64,000 bases of DNA from assembly GCA_900079695.1 (NCBI GenBank), contig LT599022.1, positions 2,858,530 to 2,922,529 on the forward strand, read 5' to 3'. A program made the translations under genes and the position numbers. The stretch is from an uncultured Alphaproteobacteria bacterium. GTDB taxonomy: Bacteria > Pseudomonadota > Alphaproteobacteria > Rhodospirillales > Rhodospirillaceae. Shown piece after piece: positions 16,247-25,206 of this stretch; within the stretch, counting starts at the first letter, position 1, and each line of letters opens with the position of its first letter. The notes below the pieces were generated by a model. It was not told where the DNA came from, did not search any database, and worked only from the letters and a program-made list of their open reading frames with translations.

Positions 16247-17828
16247 CGTCGGCGTCCTCGCCGAGGAACAGCGGCCGGAACGCGCGGTCCTCGGCGAGAA
16301 TGTGGTTGGCGAACAGCTCGTGGACGACGTGGTGGAACAGCGCCGCATCGCCGATCTCGTCGTCGGCGTAGCGCCGGAGCAGGTCCTCGCTGCGGGCGAG
16401 GAGTTCGCGATGGATGCGGGCGTGGTCGAGGGCATCCTCGTATCCGGCGCTCTCGATGATCCGTTCCTCGTCGGCGAAATGGGCGCGGGTTTCGTCGAGG
16501 AACGCGCGCAGCGCCGCGACGATCCGCTCCTTCGGAGCCTGCCCGCCGCCGAGCCCCAGGAGGGCATTGGCCTTTTCGAACAATGCGCGGTGCTGGCGGT
16601 CGACGGTCTCCTCGCCGCACAGGTAGCTCGCGCGCCAGATCAGTTGCGGGACCGCCACGGCCCCCGTGCCGGACCCCCTGCGGACGATCTCGATGCCCTC
16701 GGTGGCGATGCGGTTGCGGCCGTCCGCCTTGGCGCGATAGAGGGCGGTGTCGGCGCGGCGGAGCCACTCGCCCCAGGACTCCGTCGACAGGCACGCCGCG
16801 AACCCGGCGCTGACGGTGACGCGGAGGTTGCCGGGAAAGATGTGGGTTTCGACCGCGGTGCGCAGACGTTCGGCGATCGCCGCCGCTTCCGAGATGTCGC
16901 TCATCGGCAGGAGGATGAGGAACTCCTCGCCGCCCCAGCGGCCGACGACGTCGGTGGTGCGGACGACCCGTTGTGCGACGCGCGCGAATTCGGCGAGCAC
17001 TTCGTCGCCCGCGCCGTGACCGTGGCGGTCGTTGACCAGCTTGAAGTGGTCGAGGTCGACGAGAATCGCCGAGACCGGATGGCCGTATCGGCGCAGCCGC
17101 GCGATCTCCTGCGCGGCCGCCTCCTCGATGTGGAGGCGGTTCCAGCATCCGGTGAGGCGGTCGCGCCGTGCCGCCGCCCGCAGGCGTTCGTCCGAGCGTT
17201 CCTTGGCCATCATCAGGAAACCGGTGGAGGCGAGGATCAACCCGCCGAGGGCGGAGAAGAAGCCGAACGACTGCACCGGCGAGGGCGCGAAGAACTCCCC
17301 CAGGGCGGCGGGGGCGAGCAGCGCGCTGCCGAGGCGCACCGCCGCCACCGCCGCCAGGGCGCCCAGCCCCGTGACCGTGAGGTCGCGGCCGCGGGTCGGA
17401 AAGTCGTAGCGAAAGCGGACGAGACGCCCGATCACGAGCAGCAGCTGAGCCAGGTAGGTGGCGTTGACCGCCGCCACGCGCGTGCGCAGATCGGGCGGAA
17501 GCAGCGGCAAGGCCACTGCCAGCAACAGGATCGGCGCGGCGACGGCGCGGCGTGGCGGCGGCAGATTCTGGAAGCGATGAACCGCCGCGAGGAGCGCCGC
17601 CATCGCTCCGGCGATCAGCAGGTTGCCGACGATTGCGAGACTCCGGTCGGCGATCGTGCCGCGCAGCTTCAGCATGAAGAAGGCGCAGGCCATCAGTCCG
17701 AGCGCCGCCGCCCACAGCTTCAGGCCGTCGTCCGCCCCCTTCGTCGCCAGCGCGAGCGGCAACGCGAGCACGATGCAGACGACCAGCAACGCCGCGAAAA
17801 TGGTGGGGATGTGAATCTGCAGAAACAT
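16236..17828 (-). CDS. Diguanylate cyclase with C-terminal bacteriohemerythrin domain
   Basis: A 530-residue protein: about six hydrophobic segments in residues 1-215, a GGDEF domain with intact GGEEF (about residue 296) and an RTTD inhibitory site five residues before it, then a hemerythrin domain from about residue 385. The hemerythrin di-iron ligands are all visible in order: VDRQHRALFEKAN, HFADEERIIE, HARIHREL, HHVVHELFANHILAED. Hemerythrin binds O2 reversibly, so the enzyme probably couples c-di-GMP synthesis to oxygen or redox state at the membrane. In the characterised Vibrio Bhr-DGC the hemerythrin is N-terminal; here it is C-terminal behind a membrane domain. It overlaps the convergent small membrane protein gene. 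Confidence 0.92.
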   Translation of the reverse strand: MFLQIHIPTIFAALLVVCIVLALPLALATKGADDGLKLWAAALGLMACAFFMLKLRGTIADRSLAIVGNLLIAGAMAALLAAVHRFQNLPPPRRAVAAPILLLAVALPLLPPDLRTRVAAVNATYLAQLLLVIGRLVRFRYDFPTRGRDLTVTGLGALAAVAAVRLGSALLAPAALGEFFAPSPVQSFGFFSALGGLILASTGFLMMAKERSDERLRAAARRDRLTGCWNRLHIEEAAAQEIARLRRYGHPVSAILVDLDHFKLVNDRHGHGAGDEVLAEFARVAQRVVRTTDVVGRWGGEEFLILLPMSDISEAAAIAERLRTAVETHIFPGNLRVTVSAGFAACLSTESWGEWLRRADTALYRAKADGRNRIATEGIEIVRRGSGTGAVAVPQLIWRASYLCGEETVDRQHRALFEKANALLGLGGGQAPKERIVAALRAFLDETRAHFADEERIIESAGYEDALDHARIHRELLARSEDLLRRYADDEIGDAALFHHVVHELFANHILAEDRAFRPLFLGEDADVSA

Positions 17829-17859
17829 CGGCGGGTTCCGCGGCCATGCCGCAGAACAA

Positions 17860-18261
17860 TCACGTCATCGCCGGCGCTCTGTCAAGGCGTGCCGGGCGCG
17901 CTGCGAGGATGCGCGGCAGGTTGGTTTCGATCCAGTCGGCGAGGGCCGCGACTCTGGTCGCCACCTCCTCGCCCAGCGGCGTGAGGCGATAGTCGACGTG
18001 CGGCGGCACCACCGGATAGGCGGTGCGCCGCACGAAGCCGTCCGCCTCCAGCCCCTGGAGGGTCTGCGCCAGCATCTTTTCGCTCACCCCCGCGATCTTG
18101 CGGCGGATGTCGCTGAAGCGCAGCGTGCCGTCCTGCAGGGCGACGAGCACGAGCACGCCCCAGCGGCTGGTAACGTGCTTGAGCACCTCGCGCGAGGGGC
18201 AGGCGTCGGCGAACACGTCGCCGCGGCGGATCTGTTCGGTGAGGCTGAGGGGTTCCGGCAT
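17860..18261 (-). CDS. HxlR-family transcriptional regulator (QorR/YtfH-like)
   Basis: A 133-residue winged-helix protein of the HxlR/DUF24 family. Recognisable blocks are the single cysteine near the N-terminus (DACPSREVLKHVTSRWG), the recognition helix region GVSEKMLAQTLQGLEADGFV and the wing RTAYPVVPPHVDYRLTPLG. Members such as QorR and YodB sense quinones or electrophiles through that N-terminal Cys. It is divergent from a QorB-like quinone oxidoreductase, the same arrangement as ytfH-ytfG in Escherichia coli, so it probably represses that gene. Confidence 0.9.
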   Translation of the reverse strand: MPEPLSLTEQIRRGDVFADACPSREVLKHVTSRWGVLVLVALQDGTLRFSDIRRKIAGVSEKMLAQTLQGLEADGFVRRTAYPVVPPHVDYRLTPLGEEVATRVAALADWIETNLPRILAARPARLDRAPAMT

Positions 18262-18274
18262 TTTTCACGCTAAC

Positions 18275-18298
18275 CTTTTTGTGCGTACTTACGAAAAG
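18275..18298. promoter_or_regulatory. Candidate HxlR operator between regulator and qorB
   Basis: An imperfect dyad in the 95-bp divergent gap: CTTTTT and AAAAG flank GCGTAC-TTACG (CGTA/TTACG half-symmetry). It is AT-rich against the local background and centrally placed for control of both genes. Confidence 0.4.
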
Positions 18299-18356
18299 TT
18301 TGTGATGACCCTACCTTCGTGTCAACCCGTTCGCACCACATGAAGGACAGATTTCC

Positions 18357-19199
<843 letters not shown>

Positions 19200-19244
19200 T
19201 CGCACTATAGTCGGCGGACCGTCCCCGCAATCGCCGGTCCGCCG

Positions 19245-19661
19245 ATGATCCCCGTCACCGAAACCTTCGCCATCTCCGAGGACCTGATCGAGGAGCGCTT
19301 CGTCCGCGCCGCCGGGCCGGGCGGGCAGAACGTCAACAAGGTCTCGACCGCGGTGCAACTGCGGTTCGACGCCCGTGCGGCGCTGCCGGGGGCGGCGTTC
19401 CGTCGTCTGCGCGGCATCGCCGGATCGCGGATGACCGCCGAGGGGGTGGTGGTGCTGACCGCGCGCGAGCACCGCAGCCAGGAGATGAACCGCGTCGCGG
19501 CGCGGGAGCGCCTCGCCGATCTGGTCCGCCGCGCGCTCACGCCGCCGCGGCCGCGGGTCGCCACCCGCCCCAGTCTCGCGCAGAAGCGGGCGCGCCTGGC
19601 CGACAAGCGCGCCCGCGCCACCACCAAGAAGACGCGCGGCGCGGTGCGCGGAGAGGAGTAG
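19245..19661 (+). CDS. arfB: Alternative ribosome-rescue factor ArfB (peptidyl-tRNA hydrolase)
   Basis: A 138-residue class-I release-factor homologue lacking the codon-recognition domains. The catalytic GGQ is present in GPGGQNVNKVSTAVQLRFD (residues 24-42). The basic C-terminal tail (RPSLAQKRARLADKRAR, then TTKKTRG) is the part that in ArfB enters the empty mRNA channel of stalled ribosomes. Length and layout fit YaeJ/ArfB. Confidence 0.93.
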   Translation: MIPVTETFAISEDLIEERFVRAAGPGGQNVNKVSTAVQLRFDARAALPGAAFRRLRGIAGSRMTAEGVVVLTAREHRSQEMNRVAARERLADLVRRALTPPRPRVATRPSLAQKRARLADKRARATTKKTRGAVRGEE

Positions 19662-19675
19662 GGCGCGGGCGGCGC

Positions 19676-19713
19676 TTGACAGGATTTTCCAACAGGAGTA
19701 CGCACAATGCGTA
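19676..19713 (+). promoter_or_regulatory. pyrB promoter with overlapping palindrome
   Basis: A consensus -35 hexamer TTGACA (19676-19681) is followed after 17 bp by a palindrome TACGCA-CAA-TGCGTA (19699-19713) where the -10 should be. A protein bound there would block the promoter. The ribosome-binding GGAGGG and ATG follow directly. A related palindrome, ACGCA-A-TGCGT, lies at 19767-19777 inside the coding sequence. Confidence 0.6.
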
Positions 19714-19729
19714 TATCCTGGAGGGCAAA

Positions 19730-21010
19730 ATGGACCCGGATTCCGAGCAGCAAGTCCTGCTTCGTAACGCAATGCGTACACTCAATATGACCCGCGACGC
19801 CTTCTCGCAGCGTCTCGGGGTCACCCGGCGGGCGCTCGATGCGTGGCTGCTGCCGAGCGGATCGGCGGAATCCCGCACCATGCCGGAGGTGGTCGGGCGA
19901 TTCGTCGCCGAGATCCTCGCATCCCGGCCCTCCCACGCGGTTCCGGCGGCGGGCGCGCCCACGCTGGCCTTCGAGGGCAAGCCCCAGCTCCTCACCACCG
20001 ATCAGCTCGATCTCGGCGTCGTCCACGAGCTGTTCCGCATCGCCGACATGCTCGAACCGGTGGCGCGGCGGCGCAAGGTGACGCGGGTGCTGGAGGGCGC
20101 GGTGCTCGGCAACCTGTTCTTCGAGGCCAGCACCCGAACCCGCATGAGCTTCGGCACCGCGTTCTGCCGCCTCGGCGGTTCGGTGGTGGACACCACCGGC
20201 TTCACCTTCTCGTCGATGAGCAAGGGCGAATCGATCCACGACACCAGCCGCGTCGTCTCCGGCTACGTCGACGCCCTGGTGGTGCGCCATCCGGAGCAGG
20301 GCTCGGTGGCGGAATTCGCGCGCGCCACCAACCTGCCGGTGGTCAACGCCGGCGACGGCCCCGGCGAGCATCCGAGTCAGGCGCTGCTCGATCTCTACAC
20401 CATCCAGCGCGAGTTCTCGCGCCTCGGCAAGAGCATCGACGGCATGCACGTCGCCTTCGTCGGCGACCTCAAGTACGGCCGCACCGTGCATTCGCTCGCC
20501 AAGCTGCTGGCGCTGCACAAGGGCATCCGCTTCAGCTTCGTCTCGCCCAAGGGGCTCGAGATGCCGCGGCATCTCCTCGAACGCCTCGACGTCAACGGCC
20601 ACGTGATCGTCGAAACCGATCAGATCGTCGACGGGGTGAAGGACTGCGACGTGCTCTACGCCACCCGCATCCAGAAGGAACGGTTCGCGGGCGAGGCGAT
20701 CGAGGGCTATACCCCCGAATTCCAGATCAACCGCGCGCTCGCCGATGCGGCGTGCCGGGCCGACACGCTGATCATGCATCCGCTGCCGCGCGACAGCCGC
20801 GCCGACGCCAACGACCTGTCCACCGACCTCGACCGCGATCCCCGGCTCGCGATCTTCCGCCAGACCGACAACGGCATTCCGGTGCGGATGGCGATCTTCG
20901 CGATGCTGCTCGGCGTCGCCCAGCAGATCCCCCACGATCTGCGCGACGCCACATGGCGTTCGCCGCGCCCGGTCGGGCCGGACGACGCGGTGTTCGAAGG
21001 CTTCGAATGA
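19730..21010 (+). CDS. pyrB: Aspartate carbamoyltransferase with N-terminal helix-turn-helix domain
   Basis: A 426-residue protein, about 110 longer than a normal catalytic chain. Residues from about 85 onward are a complete ATCase: the STRTRMSF carbamoyl-phosphate loop, SKGES, the VRHPEQGS arginine, GDGPGEHPSQALLD, and MHPLPRDSR. It should make carbamoyl aspartate for pyrimidines. Residues 5-65 form an extra domain with a helix-turn-helix signature (LNMTRDAFSQRLGVTRRALD). ATG with CTGGAGGG upstream sets the start. The palindromes at the promoter and at codons 13-16 suggest that the HTH domain may regulate its own gene. No pyrC or pyrI is nearby; a few proteobacterial ATCases have similar extensions. 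Confidence 0.9.
   Translation: MDPDSEQQVLLRNAMRTLNMTRDAFSQRLGVTRRALDAWLLPSGSAESRTMPEVVGRFVAEILASRPSHAVPAAGAPTLAFEGKPQLLTTDQLDLGVVHELFRIADMLEPVARRRKVTRVLEGAVLGNLFFEASTRTRMSFGTAFCRLGGSVVDTTGFTFSSMSKGESIHDTSRVVSGYVDALVVRHPEQGSVAEFARATNLPVVNAGDGPGEHPSQALLDLYTIQREFSRLGKSIDGMHVAFVGDLKYGRTVHSLAKLLALHKGIRFSFVSPKGLEMPRHLLERLDVNGHVIVETDQIVDGVKDCDVLYATRIQKERFAGEAIEGYTPEFQINRALADAACRADTLIMHPLPRDSRADANDLSTDLDRDPRLAIFRQTDNGIPVRMAIFAMLLGVAQQIPHDLRDATWRSPRPVGPDDAVFEGFE
19767..19777. promoter_or_regulatory. Second palindrome inside pyrB 5' coding region
   Basis: ACGCA-A-TGCGT, sharing the CAATGCGTA word with the promoter palindrome 68 bp upstream (about six to seven helical turns). Two similar sites at this spacing are what a dimeric repressor using DNA looping or cooperative binding would need. 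Confidence 0.4.
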
Positions 21011-21013
21011 GAA

Positions 21014-21046
21014 AGACGCCCCGGAAATTCCGGGGCGTTTCGCTTT
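21014..21046 (+). terminator. Rho-independent terminator of pyrB
   Basis: Perfect arms ACGCCCCGGAA and TTCCGGGGCGT, starting five bases after the stop codon, followed by TTTCGCTTT. Confidence 0.85.
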
Positions 21047-21053
21047 CCGGCCG

Positions 21054-21077
21054 GTGCCGCGGCGGAGGCCGCGGCAC
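21054..21077. other. Second GC-rich hairpin downstream of pyrB
   Basis: Perfect 9-bp arms GTGCCGCGG and CCGCGGCAC with a six-base loop, without a T tract. It stands between the pyrB terminator and the transporter gene; function unknown. Confidence 0.45.
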
Positions 21078-21170
21078 GGGTTTCCGCAGCGATCGTACAA
21101 TTCCCCCTCCCAAAACTTTGCAAAAGCGACTATCGTCGGCGCCTTCGTGCTTCAAATATTTCAGGGAACC

Positions 21171-22100
21171 ATGATGAAAAGCTTGGCGGCGCTGGCGCAG
21201 TTCGTCGGCCGGACATTTGCGGTCTGGGTTCTGGTGATCACCGTGGCGGCGTATTTTGCGCCTGCGGCGTTCCGGCCGATCGCGCCGTACATCGTCTGGC
21301 TGCTGGGGATGGTGATGTTCGGCATGGGCCTCACCCTGTCGCCCGGCGATTTCGTCGAAGTGGCGCGGCGGCCGCGCGAAGTCGGGCTCGGCGTGATCGC
21401 GCAGTTCACGGTGATGCCGCTGGTCGCCTTCGCGCTCACCCGCGTGGTGCCGATGTCGCCCGAGATCGCCGCCGGGGTGGTGCTGGTGGGCTGCTGCCCC
21501 GGCGGCACCTCGTCGAACGTGATGACCTATCTCGCCAAGGGCGACGTCGCCCTGTCCGTCACCCTCACCACCATCACCACGCTGATGGCGCCGTTCGCGA
21601 CGCCGTTCCTGGTGTGGCTGTTCGCAAGCCAGTATCTGCCGGTGGACGCCGCCGCGATGTTCCTCTCGATCGCCAAGGTGGTGCTGCTGCCGATCGCGCT
21701 CGGCGTCGCGATCAAGGCGCTGCTGCCCGGCCTCGCCCGCAACCTGGTGCCGGTGCTGCCGCTGGTGAGCGTGACCGGCATCGTGCTGATCGTCGCTGCG
21801 GTGGTGGCGGTGAGCCAGGCGAAGATCGCGCAAAGTGGGCTCTTGATTGCAGCGGTGGTGGTGGCGCATAACGGCATCGGATACACGCTCGGCTATTTCG
21901 CCGGGCGGCTGGGCGGCATGCGGGTGCCGCAGCGCAAGGCGGTGGCGATCGAGGTGGGGATGCAGAATTCGGGGCTCGGTGCGGCGCTCGCGCAGGCGCA
22001 CTTCTCGCCGCTGGCGGCGGTGCCGAGCGCGATCTTCAGCGTCTGGCACAACATTTCCGGCGCGTTGATCGCCAACTATTTCGGACGCCGCGCCGACTGA
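21171..22100 (+). CDS. Bile acid:sodium symporter family (BASS) transporter, copy 1
   Basis: A 309-residue integral membrane protein with nine to ten predicted helices. BASS hallmarks are the crossover regions GCCPGGTSSNVMTYLAKGD and AIEVGMQNSGLGAAL, which form the sodium sites in ASBT-fold structures. It is closest in style to the YocS/PanS branch, which moves small organic acids such as ketopantoate rather than bile acids. The start has CAGGGAACC upstream; a second ATG follows immediately. A very similar paralogue is encoded at 36387-37313. Confidence 0.88.
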   Translation: MMKSLAALAQFVGRTFAVWVLVITVAAYFAPAAFRPIAPYIVWLLGMVMFGMGLTLSPGDFVEVARRPREVGLGVIAQFTVMPLVAFALTRVVPMSPEIAAGVVLVGCCPGGTSSNVMTYLAKGDVALSVTLTTITTLMAPFATPFLVWLFASQYLPVDAAAMFLSIAKVVLLPIALGVAIKALLPGLARNLVPVLPLVSVTGIVLIVAAVVAVSQAKIAQSGLLIAAVVVAHNGIGYTLGYFAGRLGGMRVPQRKAVAIEVGMQNSGLGAALAQAHFSPLAAVPSAIFSVWHNISGALIANYFGRRAD

Positions 22101-22156
22101 CCGGCGGCGGCGGACGCGGGGCGCGGCGTCCTGGGGGGGAACGCCGCGCCCTTGGC

Positions 22157-23353
22157 CTATTCGGCGGAGGGCGGGATCAGGGCGCGGGTCGCCGCCCACA
22201 GCAGAACCACCAGCGCCAGCCACCACGACTGGAACACCCCGAACGACACCAGGAACGGCACCGCGGCGGCGGCGAACAGGCCGCACAGCGGCGCGTCCGC
22301 GGCGGTCGGCGCGATCGCGGCGGACAGCATCCGCCACAGGCCGAAGGCGGCGATCGCCGCGCCCGCCGCGCCGAGTTCCAGCCAGATCTGCAGCGGTCCG
22401 TTGTGGGTGTGCAGCGGCAGATAGGTGGCGGTCAGCGCGAACGGCAAGTCCCGTCCGGGCAGCGGCACGGTGAGGGTGAAGGTCTCTTCGGCGCCCGGGA
22501 ACACCCGCGCGGCATCGAGTCCCCAGCCGAGCCAGGGCCGCTCCAGGATATGGTCGTAGGCGAAATCCCAGATCACCAGGCGATGCACCCACGAGCCTCC
22601 GAGCTGCGGCAGGGTGCGCACGGCCTCGGCCGGGTCCACCAACATCGGCAGCAGCGGCATCGCCAGCACCGCGCACGGCAGCCCGAAGCGCAGCAGGTTG
22701 CGCGAGAGGCGCGGCCGGACCGCGTGCAGGAGCCATGCCGACGCCCCCACGAGGGGCAGCAGCACCGCGGCCGATCCGTCGACGCTCGCGGCGGCGGCGA
22801 TCGCGGCGGCGAGCATCGCCGCCGCGCCCAGAGGCGGCAGGCGGAGCCGCCGGTAGGCGGCGATCGCGGGCACGGTGGCGAGCACCAGCGCCGTGACTCC
22901 GCCCTTCTCCGCCAGGTGCGCGGCGTCGAGGCGGCCGAAGCTGCCGAAGGCGGCGCGCAGCGCCGCCACGATCGGCGCGTGGGCGAGCGCGTCGAGCAGC
23001 GGGATCGCCACCGCGACGCTCCAGCCGATCAGGGCGAGGCGGGCGAGGCGGTCGCGGTCGGCGTCGGGTCGGCGATCGGCGGTGCCCGCCAGGGCGAACG
23101 CCGCGACCGCGACCGCGGCGAGCTGCCCGACCTTGCCCAGGGAATTGCCGGGATCGATCGACCACAGCGCGCTCAGCGCGCCGAACCCGAGCAGCGCGAA
23201 CAGCGGCGGCAGCGCCCCAAAGCGCCCGAGCGGCTGGCGGCGGAGCGCCGCGGCCACCACCGCGATCGCGAGAACCGGCGCGGCGGCGCGGTTGGAGATC
23301 AGGATCAGCGGCAGAAACACCAGGGATTGGAGCAGGAGCAGCGCGCGGGTCAT
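22157..23353 (-). CDS. O-antigen ligase/polymerase family membrane protein
   Basis: A 398-residue protein with 10-12 predicted membrane helices. The Wzy_C-type segment has the periplasmic loop ILERPWLGWGLDAARVF and PLHTHNGPLQIWLELG; the His-Asn pair in that loop is the conserved element of WaaL/Wzy enzymes acting on undecaprenyl-linked sugars. No other polysaccharide genes are adjacent, so whether it ligates O antigen or polymerises another glycan is open. The ATG has a poor ribosome-binding site. Confidence 0.78.
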   Translation of the reverse strand: MTRALLLLQSLVFLPLILISNRAAAPVLAIAVVAAALRRQPLGRFGALPPLFALLGFGALSALWSIDPGNSLGKVGQLAAVAVAAFALAGTADRRPDADRDRLARLALIGWSVAVAIPLLDALAHAPIVAALRAAFGSFGRLDAAHLAEKGGVTALVLATVPAIAAYRRLRLPPLGAAAMLAAAIAAAASVDGSAAVLLPLVGASAWLLHAVRPRLSRNLLRFGLPCAVLAMPLLPMLVDPAEAVRTLPQLGGSWVHRLVIWDFAYDHILERPWLGWGLDAARVFPGAEETFTLTVPLPGRDLPFALTATYLPLHTHNGPLQIWLELGAAGAAIAAFGLWRMLSAAIAPTAADAPLCGLFAAAAVPFLVSFGVFQSWWLALVVLLWAATRALIPPSAE

Positions 23354-23479
23354 GGGGGGAGTTTCCGGGGTGGCGACGACGAACTTCTGGTTACGTGGGG
23401 TCGCCGCGCAAGTCAACGGCGGCCGCGAAATCGCTCCCCAGGCGCGCGCCGCGCGGTTAAGTTCGGGGCGGAGGGCGGC

Positions 23480-24397
23480 ATGGAGCTCAGGCAACTCAGG
23501 ATTTTCGTCGCGGTGGCGGAGGAGCTGCACTTCCGCCGCGCCGCCGAACGCATCGGCATGGCGCAGGCGGCGCTGTCGGCGCAGGTGCGGGCGCTCGAGG
23601 ACGAACTCGGCTTTCCGCTGCTGTTCCGCACCACCCGGCACGTCAGCCTCACCCAGGCGGGTTCGGTGTTCCTGAACGAGGCGCGCGCGGTTCTCGAACG
23701 TGCCGACGCCGCGGTGGAGACCGCGCGCGCGGCGGCGGCGGGCGGGCTGTCGCGGTTGCGCATCGGCGGCATCGACGCGGCGCTGGTGTGGTTCCTGCCG
23801 CCGGTTCTGGCGCGTTTCCGCGCGCGCTTCCCCGGGGTGCACGCGCCGCTCACCGAAGTCACCGCCTCGGTGGAGCAGGGTCTCGAACTGCTGCGTCATC
23901 GCGTCGACGTCGGGTTCTTCCGCGCTCCGGCGGCGGACGACGCGATCGCCTGGGAGCCGTTGCTGGCGGAGCGGGTGGTCGCGGCGATGCCCGCCGGGCA
24001 CCCGCTCGCGGCGCGTTCGGCAATCGGCGTTTCCGACCTCGCGGCGGAATCCCTGATCGGCTATCCGCGCCACGCCCGGCCGGTGCTGCATGCGATGCTG
24101 TGGGATGCGTTCCGCGCCGCGGGTCTGCGTCCGCGCGTCGGCTTCGAGGCGGTGGAGAAGGCGACGCTGCTGCGTCTCGTCGCGCAGGGGCTGGGAATCG
24201 GCCTGGTGCCGCAGTGGGTGACGCTCGCGCCCGCGCCGGGGGTCGTCTTCCGCCCGTTCGCCGACGCCGCCGCGCCGATGCGTCTCGGCGTCGGCTGGCG
24301 GCGCGCCGAGGACGGCGAAACGCTGCGGACGTTCCTCGCGCTCGTCCGCGAACATGCCCGGACGACCCAGGCGGTTCTCGACGCGCAGGCGTTCTAG
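23480..24397 (+). CDS. LysR-family transcriptional regulator
   Basis: A 305-residue LTTR of the CbbR/CatR-like branch. The winged helix is MELRQLRIFVAVAEELHFRR followed by GMAQAALSAQVRALEDELG, and the effector domain starts near residue 92. Divergent from the O-antigen-ligase-like gene (126 bp between starts) and overlapping the convergent GntR gene by 4 bp at the stop codons. The target is unknown: either the neighbour or the catabolic cluster to the right. Confidence 0.88.
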   Translation: MELRQLRIFVAVAEELHFRRAAERIGMAQAALSAQVRALEDELGFPLLFRTTRHVSLTQAGSVFLNEARAVLERADAAVETARAAAAGGLSRLRIGGIDAALVWFLPPVLARFRARFPGVHAPLTEVTASVEQGLELLRHRVDVGFFRAPAADDAIAWEPLLAERVVAAMPAGHPLAARSAIGVSDLAAESLIGYPRHARPVLHAMLWDAFRAAGLRPRVGFEAVEKATLLRLVAQGLGIGLVPQWVTLAPAPGVVFRPFADAAAPMRLGVGWRRAEDGETLRTFLALVREHARTTQAVLDAQAF

Positions 24398-25074
24398 GCG
24401 TCGTCTTCGAGATAGGCGAGGGCGGCGGCGGCGGCGTTGCGGACGTGCACCTGTCCGAGGCGGCGCGCCGCCTCCGGATCCCGGGCCATCAGCGCGTCGA
24501 GCAAGTCGGAAAGCTCGGCGATGCTGGCCTTGGCGCGGCCGGGGGCCTGCAACGAAGTGGCGCGCAGCATCATCACCCGCGAATTCAGCATCCGCAGGCT
24601 GATGCCGAGGGCCTCGTTGCAGGCGCCGTCGACGAGGCGGTCGTAGAACGCGTTCTTGGCCTTCAGCCGCTCCATCGGGCTGCCGGTCTCCATTGCCTGG
24701 CGGAGCGCGGCGAACGCCGCCTGAAGCGCGGCGCGGTGGCGGTCGTCGGCGTTCTCGGCGAACAGGGTGCACGCCAGTCCTTCGAGCTCAGCCCGCACCT
24801 GATAGATGCCCTCCGCCTGCCGCCGGGTGACGCGCGCCACCAGCGGCCCGCGGTGGGGCAGAACCTCGATCAGACCCTCGGATTCGAGCTGGCGCAGGGC
24901 CTCGCGCACCAGGGTGCGCGAGACGCCGGTGAGCTCGCACAGCTCGCGCTCGGGCAGGCGGTCTCCGGCCTTGAAGTGCCCCGCCGCGATCGCGGTGCGG
25001 ATGCTTTCCGTCACGCTGTGCCGCAGCGGTGCGGCGACCTTATCGACGCGATAGAGGTCGAGGGAGTGCGTCAT
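24394..25074 (-). CDS. GntR-family regulator, FadR/FCD subfamily
   Basis: A 226-residue regulator. The N-terminal winged helix reads GDRLPERELCELTGVSRTLV and continues REALRQLESEGLIEVLPHRG. The C-terminal all-helical FCD domain (from about residue 88) binds a metal and a small carboxylate in characterised members. It sits at the border of the TRAP/dehydrogenase/LeuCD cluster, where three promoters share AT-rich motifs resembling GntR half-sites, so it is the most likely local regulator. Direction and ligand are inferred only. Confidence 0.9.
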   Translation of the reverse strand: MTHSLDLYRVDKVAAPLRHSVTESIRTAIAAGHFKAGDRLPERELCELTGVSRTLVREALRQLESEGLIEVLPHRGPLVARVTRRQAEGIYQVRAELEGLACTLFAENADDRHRAALQAAFAALRQAMETGSPMERLKAKNAFYDRLVDGACNEALGISLRMLNSRVMMLRATSLQAPGRAKASIAELSDLLDALMARDPEAARRLGQVHVRNAAAAALAYLEDDA

Positions 25075-25206
25075 GTCCGTTCCGTTCGTTGCCGGGGCCG
25101 TCCGGCCATGGACCCTCCACGCCGCGACGCGCCATTCTAGGGACGCCCGCCCGCGTTTGTCATCCCCGTCGCGCCGCCGCCCGGAGGCGGCGCGCGCGGC
25201 GGCGGG

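Noticed and set aside
22403-23479. Upstream extension of the LysR gene at 23480
   Set aside because: It covers the antisense of the O-antigen-ligase-like gene; the LysR winged helix begins exactly at the ATG at 23480.
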